A DNA stretch of 64,000 bases from Symbiodinium natans (taxonomy: Eukaryota > Sar > Dinophyceae > Suessiales > Symbiodiniaceae), in assembly GCA_905221605.1 (NCBI GenBank), contig CAJNDS010002706.1, positions 209,501 to 273,500 of the forward strand, in the 5' to 3' direction. Shown here piece after piece: positions 44,290 to 55,293 of this stretch. The position numbers were made by a program, and so were the translations under genes. Position 1 is the stretch's first letter. The number at the start of each line of letters is the position of its first letter. The notes beneath the pieces are model-generated. The model was not told the origin of the DNA. It made no database searches and saw only the letters and a program-made list of their open reading frames with translations.

Positions 44290-45990
44290 CACTCCGAAGG
44301 TAGAACTTCAATCAGGGCCATTAGGGCTTGCTAGGGCTACTACTGGTAGGGGTTGCTGCAGGCTGTGGCTGTCTCCATCCAGATCCTGCAGTACCGGACC
44401 GCCTTTCCAGGAGCTCTGGGCCTGGCTAGTTGCTCGCAGGTCCCGGAGATGGCAGGCCGAGAGCGTAGGACATATTAGGACATGGGAATGTGTAGGACAC
44501 GGTGTTGTCGGGCATGCCCGACAGTCTGGTGGTAGCTCCATTGCTTCTCATAGGCGGAGTGGTTGCTCCGAACTTGCCTCCCAAGCACACGTTTGGAACT
44601 TCCGTGTCGGCACTGTGTGACTTGGCCCGCACACGTTGGACATCGTGTGACCAACTTTAGACGTGCGCTGTGACACGGCGAAAGATGCAGGTGATGCCCG
44701 CTTGGATGCTGCTGTGGGATCGCTCTCGAGTGCCATCGGGGCCGGGTATCGGCAGCACTCACATATGGCTACCGTGCGGGGCCTGGTGTAGGCAAAACTC
44801 CAAGGAAATCTAATCAGATTGTCTCTTGCTCTCGATGTTTCTTGTGAAATTTTGCCGGATCTGAGGACCCCGATCTGGAGTCTTTAAAAGAAATCAAGAA
44901 GTCTCGCTTTGATTCCTTGATACGGCTTGCTCAGAGCATGGCATAAGCTATCCTGGCAGCTCAGCTACTCCACTGGCAAAGCTACAACCCAATTAACCAG
45001 CATGGAGCTGAACAGCCGTTTGTGCAGTTTTCGGCTGTCTGCATGGCTGTGTGTCATCCTCGCAGAGGTGTGTACAGGACCCAGCCTGGGCCGTGGGCAA
45101 GTTCAGCTCTGAAAAACGTCCTTGTTGTGTCAGTGTGTCGTGTCGTACGCGTGGTACGCTGAGACCTGCCGGTAGTACTCGCGAGGTGGTTGACCTAACC
45201 GTACCTACCCCTTGGCTTGCAGACGTTCGGCTCTTGCCGTTGAGAGTATTTAGACGAGCAACCAGCAGAAGCATCCGCATTTGCAGCCGGGTATGGCTAC
45301 TGGTCGCTTGGCGGCTCTCCTCTCGCTGGGCCTGTGTTGCCTGTGCTCTGCAGACCAAGCCATTGCTGAGAGAGCTGGAAGGCTCCCTCCCTAGCCTCAA
45401 GATCGTCGTGCATGTCCTCGATAGCAGTGCTGTAAATGTTCAAGTCCCTCCAGGTCCAGGCCCAGAAGCAATCGTTTGAAGTGTCCTGCAGTACCAAAGT
45501 GTATGGAAGGCAGGAGCCTCTTGCTCTTTGGGCGACGGTGATGCACAATTCCTCTGGGCAGGCCTGTGCATTGGAAAGGCGTGCTGGTTAAAATCTTTTG
45601 TGTGCCTGCAAGACCCTGCACGAAGGCAGCTCCTACTTATGCATCCATGGCTGGTAGCGATCCCGCTTCTGGCAAAGATCCTTGCCTGTATTGGCCGATT
45701 AGGGCCGGAACTTGCTCGTGCAAACGTCTTTACTCACACAGGCACACCCTTGCTGGCATGTTGATTGTAAGGCTCCATGAGCACAGATGGCTATGTCAAG
45801 AAATGAGTTACTGAAGGAATGCGTTCGTTTGTGATATCGGTGTCTACTGTACGCTTTGCAGAATATTTTTTAGTGACATACCGTGCACTGCCTTGACCCT
45901 TTGCAAAAGTTAAGTTATGTGTAGGTCTTGCTGGTGTTCGAGCTTGCCCCTGTGCCCCTGTATACAGTAGATAACTGAGGATTGGAAGTC
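44290..45990. other. Intergenic stretch without a supported gene
   Basis: Frames on both strands are short and lack motifs or splice logic. It lies between two well-supported same-strand genes, so 5' and 3' untranslated sequence and the polycistronic spacer would be here. Confidence 0.5.
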
Positions 45991-46006
45991 CAAGCCAAAG
46001 CAGCAG

Positions 46007-46978
46007 GTGGCGGCGTGGAACAACAGCATGCAGCACACGTACCATACTTATATTCCTGGCTCATACCAGGCCTTCCCAACCAAAGTTGCCAGCATCCGTG
46101 CCGACACGGCTGCATCAAACAAGGAGCAGAGTTTCCACGACTACTCCAGCTCTTATGGGAGCCTGGGCAAGCTGGGCATCGCACAATCCAAGCATGGCCA
46201 TGGCAAGCATGCGGATGCTCACAGTGACGCCAGCCACAAAACAAGCCATGATGCTAACGGCGCTGCCACGCATGGTGACTCAGAAGACTACCACCACTTC
46301 ATGCCAGACTTTCTTCCTCAGGGATCTGGAGGCGACAAGGGGTCGTCAAGTGGCTTCGGCCACATGCACGAGGACTACAAGAAGTACATGAATGGCTACG
46401 ATACAAATGGGCCCAGCAACAAGTACGTGCCGAATCTTGACAGGCTTCGGGAAGACGAGCATTCAGACTTTATCCCTTCTGGCTATGGGCAGCAGCCTGC
46501 GGCAGCTGAGAAGCGCATCTTGACACAAGAAGAGCCCCTTGTGATGGGAGGATATGCCCAGAATGCCTGACTTGTGCAGAGTTGACGTTTTCAGATGCAA
46601 CCCAAGGCCGTTCCCAGGGAGGGCCACAGCCCAGCGGACCTACCGCTCAGGATGCTGTGGAGGACTCATCCGGCGCTGGTCAAACTGATCGCTGGTCCCT
46701 AGGCGGCTACATGCCCCTCGGACCCTAACCAGTGTCGGCCATGAAGCAATGTTTTGCAGAGTCACAATGTTCCATTCCAAGCAGCTACACAAGACTGCGA
46801 AGCCGCCGAGAACTTGGTGTCAGCATCGCAGTTTCATGTCTCAATTCCGAGGCACCGGACTGGCTGGAAGCACCAGCTGTCAGGGGTTATCCCATCCTTC
46901 GTGCCTGGGGAGTTTGCATCTGCTCAGCCGACACTTGGCTTCGGCCCAATCCCCGACTCGGATGAGTATGCCTTGTGA
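46007..46978 (+). CDS. His/Ser/Gly-rich protein with a repeated aromatic-(I/V/M)-Pro motif
   Basis: The main exon is open from 46007 (first ATG 46028) to about 46555. It is followed by pieces at about 46595-46729 (QDAVEDSSGAGQTDRWSLGG, then YMPLGP) and 46754-46978 (PSFVPGEFASAQPTLGFG, ending DSDEYAL and TGA). The protein is hydrophilic, with a HGHGKHADAHSDASHKTSHD stretch and DYKKYMNGYDTNGPSNKY. A short motif recurs six times: YIPGSY, FMPDFL, YVPNL, FIPSGY, YMPLGP and FVPGEF. Dinoflagellate proteins with DYxKYM-type repeats exist, to my memory, without known function. Exon boundaries after 46555 are provisional. Confidence 0.6.
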
Positions 46979-46989
46979 ATCGGATTTGT

Positions 46990-48170
46990 AGTTCCCAAAA
47001 AATTAAAAGGAGCTCTAACCCACGGCTGAAATAGTGACATGCCACTTTCCCAGAGGCCCCATGTGTCGGTTTCATGCTTGCAGGGCTCCTTCCTCGGCGC
47101 GTCGCTCTGCGTTCTTGGCGCGGGGCAGCGGTGTCGATCTCCTGGAGCAGCCGGAGCAGCCGGAGCAGCCGGAGCAGCTTCAGCAGCTGGATGGCTCTTT
47201 CTCGTTGCCACTTCAGGGGTGGCAGCTACCAGCGGGGACGCTTGGATGTGATCATGGTCGATGATGGGCACAGCATGGCACAAGGTGGCACAACGCTTCC
47301 ACGGAGACGGTGGCATTCAGGTCAGTAGTACTTGGCATGTAGTTGCTGTACAGTCTCGACTTGAGGCTGTTTGCGTCGCTAGCCCTGGCGACGCTTGTGC
47401 TCGCCTCGATTTCGTCAACGGGGGGGAGTATTCGTGCATGTAGTCTGCTGAGTCTGCTGCATGGTCTTCGTTTTTCGAGTGTGCGTCGACTCTTCCACTC
47501 AGGTCAAGGCCTCTCTTGCTTCCAGGAGGTGGGATCAAGCGAGATTTTGTCATGGCTTCTTGTCAAGTGCATCTGTCAACTGCTACAGGACCATTACTCC
47601 TCCAGAGCAACTTCTCGGTTGATAAGACATTTCTCTTGACTCGCCGCTTGACAAGCTGCGGCCTTGCGGCCTGCAGTCCTTGGCGAACTTTGAAATCTCA
47701 GTCCGCTTTGCAGCCTCCGAGCTTTGAACAGTAGCGGCGGTAGCGGAGTGAACCATCGCGGACCATTTGCTTTGTATATATCCGCGTCGTTTAATTGTCT
47801 TTTGCGGCGTGCATACCTGGTATGACACTCCATTAGACTCATTAGACTCCATTCCAGGGTTCTTCTGGCTTGAACTCTAGGCTTGCTCACAGCAGTTTGG
47901 CTGTTGCAGGATGCAGAGTAGCGAGCTGCACAAGCACTTGGCTACTCTTATATTGTCTGAGCTTTTCGAGATGGGTCCGCTGCAGATTTGGGGAACGTAT
48001 AGATACCTGACCTACGTCTTGAAGAGCTCCAGACACCGCTCTTGTCTCTTGACTGGGCTGCGCTTACAAGTTGCGCACCTGTGCCATCTCAGACCATCAG
48101 ACGGCCTGCAGGTGTGCTTAGGGAACTTCGAAGCAAAGCGCTGTCAGACCTCCTGGTCGGCTTCGCAAGC
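46990..48170. other. Stretch with weak exon candidates
   Basis: A frame at about 47079-47260 encodes DLLEQPEQPEQPEQLQQLDG from a four-copy 9-bp repeat (CAGCCGGAG at 47141-47177) and may be an exon. The rest shows nothing I can support. Confidence 0.35.
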
Positions 48171-48181
48171 GTCCTTTGCAG

Positions 48182-48297
48182 GTGCAGCGTCTCAAAGCCA
48201 GGGTCTTGCAAGCAACGAGCTGCCGCTGTACAGAGTCCGCAGTCAAATTTCTCATCCCCAAATTGCATTCACTGCTGGCAAGGGCAGGAAAAACATG
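48182..48297 (+). CDS. Candidate helical exon
   Basis: After a TTTGCAG acceptor the frame reads VQRLKARVLQATSCRCTESA and VKFLIPKLHSLLARA, ending at a possible GA donor. The preceding frame (VLRELRSKALSDLLVG) may be the exon before it. No family is recognised. Confidence 0.3.
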
Positions 48298-48589
48298 CTT
48301 TTGCGACGAGCTGGGGGGTGTCTTGCGTATGTGGCCACGCAGTGTCAGTGCGAGGAAGACAGAAGTACTCTTTGTGTCACGGCAATGTCACTTTATCATC
48401 GGCAGATATCGGCAGGAGTTGGCAAGGACACGGAAGAGCTCCACGGAGCCAGCTCCTTGCTCATGTTGAGAGTGCTCAACCATTTTCTTTGTTTTCCTGC
48501 AGTTTTGACCATCCAGGTTGCACAAAAATGACCCCCTCTGGTTGCACGAGCGCGCGCACGCGTGCACGCGTGCACGTACTTGCGTGCGC

Positions 48590-48706
48590 GTGCACACATA
48601 GACGCACACACAGAGACACGCACACGCACACCTACACTCATAAACACACACACAGACACGCACACGCACACCTACACTCGTAGACACACACACACACATA
48701 CACCTG
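48590..48706 (+). repeat. CA-rich tract with an internal duplication
   Basis: An approximately 55-bp unit (CACACAGAGACACGCACACGC at its start) occurs twice in a row with two or three mismatches and runs into a CA microsatellite. A GCGCGCACGCGTGCACGCG block lies just upstream at 48551-48590, which may favour Z-DNA. Confidence 0.9.
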
Positions 48707-49388
48707 GAGGGCTTCAGCTACAGTTCTGCTATGTTCACGGGTTGATCTCAATAACCTGGTAATCAAGGTTGTTGGGGCGGGTGAGGGAGGATGAGGCGCG
48801 ACTGGCTGTTACTCTGGATGCCAAGGAGGACTGAAGATACGGAATGGGAGGTAAAGTCAGCAGTCGGGAAGAGGTGGGTGCGGAATCTATAGAGATGTTG
48901 CATATGTCTCAGTGTGCTCTCGGGCGAACTGGAAAAGTGTTTGGCTTGATCTCTTTCTGGCATCAGATGTATGTCCCGGTCGCTCGTGTCAGATGCTGCC
49001 GGGCGCAAGAAACCCAATCAAGCAGGCAATGCTGATTTCAAGGAAGCCAGGGCAAAGTGGATTCCGGAAACAACGATTATTGGGTTGTGACAGAGCTGGG
49101 TTTTTGCTCATGGCTTCGGACACTGTGTCGTGCTTGGTGGGGGCAAGTGATAAGGTCCAGATTTCTGAAGCCTTACGAGCATCGTATCATCGTTATTGCA
49201 GAAACGTGTAGATTCCTCCGTCGGATGTGATGGCCAACCTTTTTCGAGGATACGGGTAAAATGTGGATTCTCTGTTTGCCGTGACCTATCCAGATGCGGA
49301 AGGTGCCAACACATGCACGATAAACGCGTGCGCCCTTTCCCGGTAAAGTTTCTTAAACCTGGGACTGGTTGGTGCCTGTGAAACACAG

Positions 49389-49450
49389 GCTGACATCTCC
49401 CCCAAGAACTTGGCTGCTAGACTGCAAGCGGTGGAGGACACTGCGGGGCT
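49389..49450 (+). CDS. Candidate internal exon
   Basis: The frame ADISPKNLAARLQAVEDTAG lies exactly between a CACAG acceptor and a GTGAGT donor, leaving two bases. It is a short, clean helical exon. Neighbouring exons were not settled. The following region, 49560-49934, is open and protein-like on both strands. Confidence 0.4.
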
Positions 49451-50307
49451 GTGAGTGTTGCCATATCATGTTGCCATGTTGCATCACTTGGATCCGTGCT
49501 GACTCCACTGGAATCTATTTAGTGAGACGCCATGACTTCACACGCTTGATCATTGCATGTCACCGAGCCATCGCGAGTTTAGCGCTGTAGTTTTGCTGGT
49601 TGCAGTAGTTCCAAATTGCCAAATGGAACAGCTGTTGTTCCCTCTTTGTCTCTGTGAGTTGGAGGAGCACGTGCATCGTTGCCAGCAGAGTGCTGCCGAG
49701 AGTGGTGATTTCTTCGCAAAGGCGACCAATGGTGTTTCTAGACTTCTGCACAAACATTTTGAATGTCGCCAATGTTGGCCTGAAAAGGCGGTTGCTAGCA
49801 TGTCGCGCCGGATCTCGTGCCTCTCTGACGATGGCGCGGTCGTGGAGAAAGCTGTGGGGCAACTTCGCCATCAGGCGAGGCACTGGCAAAACCGGACGAA
49901 CCAGACCCAAAGCACCGGCAGAAAATCTTCGTGAATGAAGTTCTCGATGTTTCTACGACTCTGCGTGCAGCTTGCGTTCCGTTTTCTGACGTACGTTTAT
50001 GGTCTCGAGATGTCTCGAGGGTAAACTGGTAAACAGCATCTTAGAAGGTGGACTCCATGACATCCAAGCTTGCCGATCCTGGATGGGATCATGCGTGGTG
50101 GCCAAGCAACGAATGTGTGAAACACAGCAGTGGAACGTCTGCTGCAAGTCTGTTGTTTGTGTTGTTTCTTGCTTGTTATGTTGCATAAGTCTTGCCTTCT
50201 GCATTCGCCCTGCGCATCCGCCTGTTCATTGGACCTGTTGGCTCTGGAGAGCATTTTGCCCTAGATTGGCCAAGCCGTGCGCAGCAAACCTCACTCTCTC
50301 CAGGACC

Positions 50308-52467
50308 ATGGCAGAGTTGACCCCAGTAGCGGCCCCACCCAGCCCGGTCAAGGCGGATGCGAACGCTGTTGTGGAGGATGCGAAGGTCTACGGCACAGAG
50401 AAGGCCACTGTAAAGTCCGAGAAGGCTGAGCAAACTGAGGAGAGGGAGCCCAGCTCCCTTATCCTCTTTTGGCTTTGCTGCGTCAGCGCTCTGGAGGGCT
50501 TGGACACTCAGCTCGTTCCGGCATGCCAGTTTGCCTTGCAGCGAGACCTTGGCCTCAGTCTTGGGCACTTTGCCATCCTGACCACAGTGCAGATGGTGCT
50601 CACGAACCTGGCCGCACCCTTCTGGGGGATCCTTGCCGACCGAGGCACCTATCGAAAATCCCATGACATGAGGTAACAACAACCCAAGTCCACAACTCAC
50701 CACAGAATCCACACACGCTGCAGGTACTATGAAGAAGAAGCACATCCTTTTCGTCGGCGCTCTTGGCGAGGGCCTCGCGGTTGCCATCTTTGCCTTCGTC
50801 CCAAACTTCTTCGTCATGGTGCTCCTGCGCGGCATGAGTGGCTTCTTCCTAGCCTCCCTGCGGCCCGTATGCAATGGTGCCTTGGACAAAGAATGGCCAT
50901 GTGTTCAGAGCCAAATGCGCAGCCATCTGAGCTAACAACAGCATGTCCATGGCTTTCCTATGATACTCATGGCTCTGCTCCAGTCATCGTGTCTGAGCAT
51001 ACAGGTCTTATTGCCGACCTGACCTCGGACAACCGCCGCGGCAAGATCTTCGGGCGTGTGCAAAGCGCACTGCTCTTCGGCATGTTCTGCTCGCTGCTGA
51101 TCGCAGGCAACGTGGCTAACCCCAAGGTAGGTGACATCCCTGGCTGGCGCTTCCTCTTCGCGGGTGCAGGCCTCGTGGCCTTCTGCGTGGCGGCTGGGGT
51201 CGCTGGCTTCCTTGTGGAGCCGCCCCACCAGTTGGATGCCGCCGCCGAGAAGAAGGGCTGCGCGGCTGTGCGCACAGAGCTCTGCACGGTCCTGAACTTC
51301 CTTTGCATCCCGACCTTCTGCGTGATGATCATGCAGGGCGTTTTCGGCACCATCCCGTGGAGCGTCATGGGAAACAATCTGCTCTACTTCAAGCTGTGTG
51401 GCTTGGAGGACTGGGAGGCTAGCATCCTAGCCTCTGAGGGCACCGTCATGGGCATGTTCGGCAACATCATCGGAGGCATGGTTGCCGATGCCCTGGCCCG
51501 ACGCTTCGGCTATCATGGCCGGCCCCTTAGCGCCCAGATCACCGTGGCCATCGGCATTCCGCTAGTCTTCCTGCAGTTCTACGGCATCCCGGCGGGGTCG
51601 GGAAGCTTCGGCACATACTTTGCCCTCATCGCTGGCTTTGGCATCTTGGGATCCTGGGCCCAGTCCGGAACCAACTTCCCGATTCTCTCCGACATCGTGC
51701 CAGCCAGCGATCGCAGCAAGGTTATGGCTTGGGAGTGTGCCTCGGAGAAGCTGAAAGGTGATACTGATACAATGTAGCTGCTTAGCATTCGCTTTTTGAT
51801 TCCTGTCCTCTACTCGTCTGTGCTTACGGCCTGTGCACAGTTGTCAGATGCTCAGGTGCCATGGAGAACTCGCTGGCGAATGCTATCGGGCCTGCCATGG
51901 TTTCCATGTTGGCCACCAGCGTGCCCTTGCTGCAGAGAAGCTCTTGTGTGTGCAGTGGCCCTGTGCCGAAGACCGAGTGTAGACGTCTGCAGCACTTCTG
52001 CAGCAACTTATTTGCACTTCGCAGCTCTCGTCGACGATATTTCCGTTCAAGCTCTGAGGTCTTTGGCTATACATTCGGTGAGGAGGAGAAGAGCGGAAAA
52101 TCGCTTCACTCTGCGACGGCTCTTGGGAGTGCCGGTGTTCCCAGTGTTGTGTCTTCCCAGTTGTCTCGTATACTGTTCCGTTTTTCAATCAACATGACGC
52201 ACATTTCCCGATGGCGGCCTTTCGCTGCCTCTTAGGCGATGGCGGCCACCATCTGCATTCCTTGGCTGATCACTCTGGCGGCCCAGTGCTTGGGATCTGG
52301 GACATGGCACAAAAGCGCAGAAGAACAAGGCAACACATGGTGATCCTGAGGCCTACACCCTGCTCCACTGGAGCTATCCTCGAGACATGCGCCGCCTCCT
52401 TGCCAAGCAGCAGGCGGCAACTGCGGGTGAGGCGGGGCGCAAGCTGGAGGACCTTAACGTACCTTGA
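50308..52467 (+). CDS. Major facilitator superfamily transporter, 12 helices
   Basis: ATG at 50308 follows TCTCCAG-GACC, a good trans-splice context. Exons 50308-50644, 50724-50876, 51005-51757, 51856-51920, 52059-52130, 52236-52277 and 52321-52467 give one frame. Introns 1 and 5 start with GC, the others with GT, and the last (43 bases) is least certain. An acidic/Lys cytosolic N-tail precedes helix 1 (LILFWLCCVSALEGLDTQLV). The loop 2-3 motif GILADRG matches MFS motif A. Later helices include RVQSALLFGMFCSLLIAGNV, GTVMGMFGNIIGGMVADALA and ANAIGPAMVSMLATS. The tail reads TLLHWSYPRDMRRLLAKQQA. The overall form resembles Spinster-like and other eukaryotic MFS carriers. The substrate cannot be told. 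Confidence 0.85.
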
Positions 52468-52469
52468 CG

Positions 52470-53697
52470 TGCGAAGACGCTTGGAGGTGTCATTGTAGGC
52501 TGCCCCGGCGGTGCGGCAACCGGCCACCCGGGTTGGCGCCCCCGGTGAGGTGCATCATTTTAGTTCCTGTCAGCAACTGCTCAGCTTGTGTGTGTGTGTG
52601 TGTGCGTTCAGGTTTTCCCTTCTGGGTGGAGCCACCAGTGCTTTAAAGGCGTGCTGAAGGCAGGCCTTCTCTGATTGCCTCATTGTAGTCCTGCTTTGGA
52701 TTGTGCCCGTGCTGCTGGGCATTTTCTCAGGCATGTCTATACTGATGGGCAGTGAATTCAGTACGGCCGGCTCGGGAGCGACAAACTGAACTGAACATAG
52801 TTGAGAAGGAAAGGTTTTTGTGGTTTGCTCACCTGCTCAGTTTGGATCGTTCTGCAGATCGGCTTGCGTGGAACTTGACGCAGGCTAAGGCATGTTTTTG
52901 AAGATGCCTCCTAGCGTAGACTTGATTTGATGGGCACGCTTGATGTGCCCCTAAAGCCGAATTTGCTGTTTTGTTTTATGAGGCGTGCTTGCAATAGCAT
53001 GACAGCCTCGTAATGCCTGGCGCATTAACGCTGCCGACAAGCGAGCGCCTATAGTCGGGTCTGGCCTCTTGATGATGCCGTGGCCCATCCCTAGGTATCC
53101 TGAAGTCCTAGGTTTGTTCATGGGCACCTCTAGAGCTCTGTGGGGGCATTGAATACAAAAGGACAGCCCACTCTGCTTCCACAGACCTCACTGCGTCCCC
53201 ATGACTTGCCGCATCGGCGTGTAGCCCACAAGCAGGACTGCACGGCCCAGTTTGCAATTCTACTTCCAGATTTGTAAAGACGAGCTGGAGGTCGCAGAAC
53301 TTACAAAGATTTTGCGGCAGCATGCGCGGGGTGGGTCTTTGTCAGCTGTCGTATGCTGTGCCGTCCTTGCTTAGGCGACACCCGGACTTCACCAGCCTAC
53401 GAACCAGGCTGGGGTCACATTGACATAGTTTGGACAAGGTCTTCAACTTGAATCCGACAGGTCGCATCGGACCATCTGAGCTTGCGGATTCCTGCAAGGT
53501 GGAGCGACGTGGGCTGCGTGTTTATGAGTTCTAGTTTTACCACACGGGTGGTAACTAGTTGGGGGTTGATCTCACGACGACATTGCTGTAGAGTTCATGC
53601 ATCTGTCTGTCCTTTTGTTTCTACGTCGAGGAACCTGCCGAAAGCGGCGCATTCCTCATTCCTGCGGGAGGACAGCTGACTCAGGGGATCGTCTGTG

Positions 53698-53728
<31 letters not shown>

Positions 53729-53910
53729 ATGCGCGGCTTGTCCAGGAGGTGCCTGTGAGAAAGGCCCGCTCTAAGCAGGGAGCATGGCTAGCATCCCACG
53801 AAAGTCCTAGCTCGCATGGACCAAGAGGGTCAAATACTGACAGCTGAGTTTTCTGTGCAGAGAAGCCAGCTTTCTGTTCTTATGCTTATCTGTTTGAATC
53901 TGTTCATTCT
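52470..53910. other. Intergenic stretch without a supported gene
   Basis: No exon on either strand could be supported. A short GT repeat lies at 52588-52605, and the 29-base poly-G at 53698-53726 is the only notable feature. Confidence 0.55.
53698..53726 (+). repeat. Uninterrupted run of 29 G
   Basis: The longest homopolymer in the window, between the MFS gene and the next gene start. Such a run can form a G-quadruplex. Its exact length may be an assembly estimate. Confidence 0.9.
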
Positions 53911-53916
53911 TGGCCA

Positions 53917-54557
53917 ATGATGGACGGAGCCAGCGAAAGCAAGCAGATTGGCTTGCTGGACCCGTCTTGCCAAGATGTCCAGGTATGTTGCGTGGAGAAA
54001 TGAAGCGCGTGCCAAGGAGGGCCTGCCGTTGCTGTCACCAACAACGTCTGGCGGTACTGCCCCCCCCTCCCTCCCCCCCCCCTCCCCCCCCCTCGCAGCT
54101 ACCCTCCAACCCCCTCTCTAAACCCCCCCCCCCTTTCCCGATACCCTGGCGCAGGTCGATCTGGACCTGGGAGGTGGTGTGGTGGTCCCGTTCGCAGTAG
54201 GTGAGGACACAGACCTGGAGGCCGTCACAAAGTAGGGCAGCCGAATTCGTCGTCTTTTCGCGGTTCATCCTTTCAGGGCATCCGACAACACCCGCCCAAA
54301 GCTTGTCGATTGTCTTCGTGGCTATGTCGAGTTGTTTCGCATCCTCCGTTTGTCTTGGCAGCCCAGACGCGCAGGTGGTCACAGCAGAGGTCGTGCTTGC
54401 AGCTGAGACCTACGGAGCAAAAACTCGCGTGTTCACTGCATCCTCACTCTCCCTTTCAGTTGCCGATAAGAATGTTCTCATGGACTTTGCTTGAGGCGGC
54501 GGCATGGCCTCAACAATGTGGAGCACCGCCGCATCGTGCGGTACCTGCAGCAAGTGA
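53917..54557 (+). CDS. Start of an unknown gene, at least four exons
   Basis: Exon 53917-53982 begins MMDGASESKQIGLLDPSCQD and ends in phase 0 at a GTATGT donor. Exon 54155-54231 reads VDLDLGGGVVVPFAVGEDTD and leaves two bases at GTAGGG. Exon 54277-54317 restores the codon and reads ASDNTRPKLVDCL. Exon 54460 onward reads ADKNVLMDF. A further frame, GLNNVEHRRIVRYLQQ, ends at a GTGAGA donor (54558). The first three joins are exact, so the gene is probably real. The intron before exon 2 carries a long C-rich tract. No family is recognised, and the gene may end before the bL9 gene or share transcripts with it. Confidence 0.5.
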
Positions 54558-55293
54558 GAGCCCATGTGGCCGGTGCAAAAGCAGCATCTTTGCATTGCAT
54601 TGGGCAGCGTTGTCGGCTGGTGGCCGCTGTCGGCCATGAGTGTTGAAGTGGGTCAAGCATGGCGCTAGGGCCGCTGCATTTCGCCGCTTTGGAGCCTCGG
54701 CTCAAACCCGAGGGGTGTGCCGAGTGCCCACAACCGGCCCTTATGTGGGCTGAGGCCGGCAGTACACATTGCAGGGCATCTGAATCATCTTCCCTGGCAG
54801 ACTCCTCTGGCAGGGCGATCTCAGCTTGAGGGCCAAAGTGGCCCAGCCGTCGATTGGGGCTTTCGGTTTGAGTGGCGTCAGGAAGCCTTGTATTGGGTAT
54901 GGCATTGCTGTGTTCAATGGTCGGTTCGCTACCTCCATGCGCTGGTCTTCTGCCGTAACCTTTTTACAGGGCGGAGAGGTGCTTCTGGCCGAGGTGCCAA
55001 GGATGCGACCACGCAGGACGCTGAGCAAGGGGCCTACAGCGCTATCAAAACTCCTTCATCTTCTGATCGCTCTCGCAAACCGTGTGCTCCTTTTTTAAGC
55101 AGGCCTGGCCTCCCTGGCCCTCCTTAGCGCCTTGCTGGCCGGGTCGCTGAGCTTGCTGCTTGGCTTGCTTGCTGCGGGCGACGGCCAGAGCCCTACGGCC
55201 AGATCTTGCCAGTGCTTTCCCCGAACAGCCTCAAAGCCTCAAAGCTGGCAGAACATGACAGAACATGATAAAAGTAAATCTCCCGCACCTCAG

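Noticed and set aside
53108-53323. A minus-strand gene of 71 codons
   Set aside because: No motif, no splice context, and opposite to every supported gene nearby.
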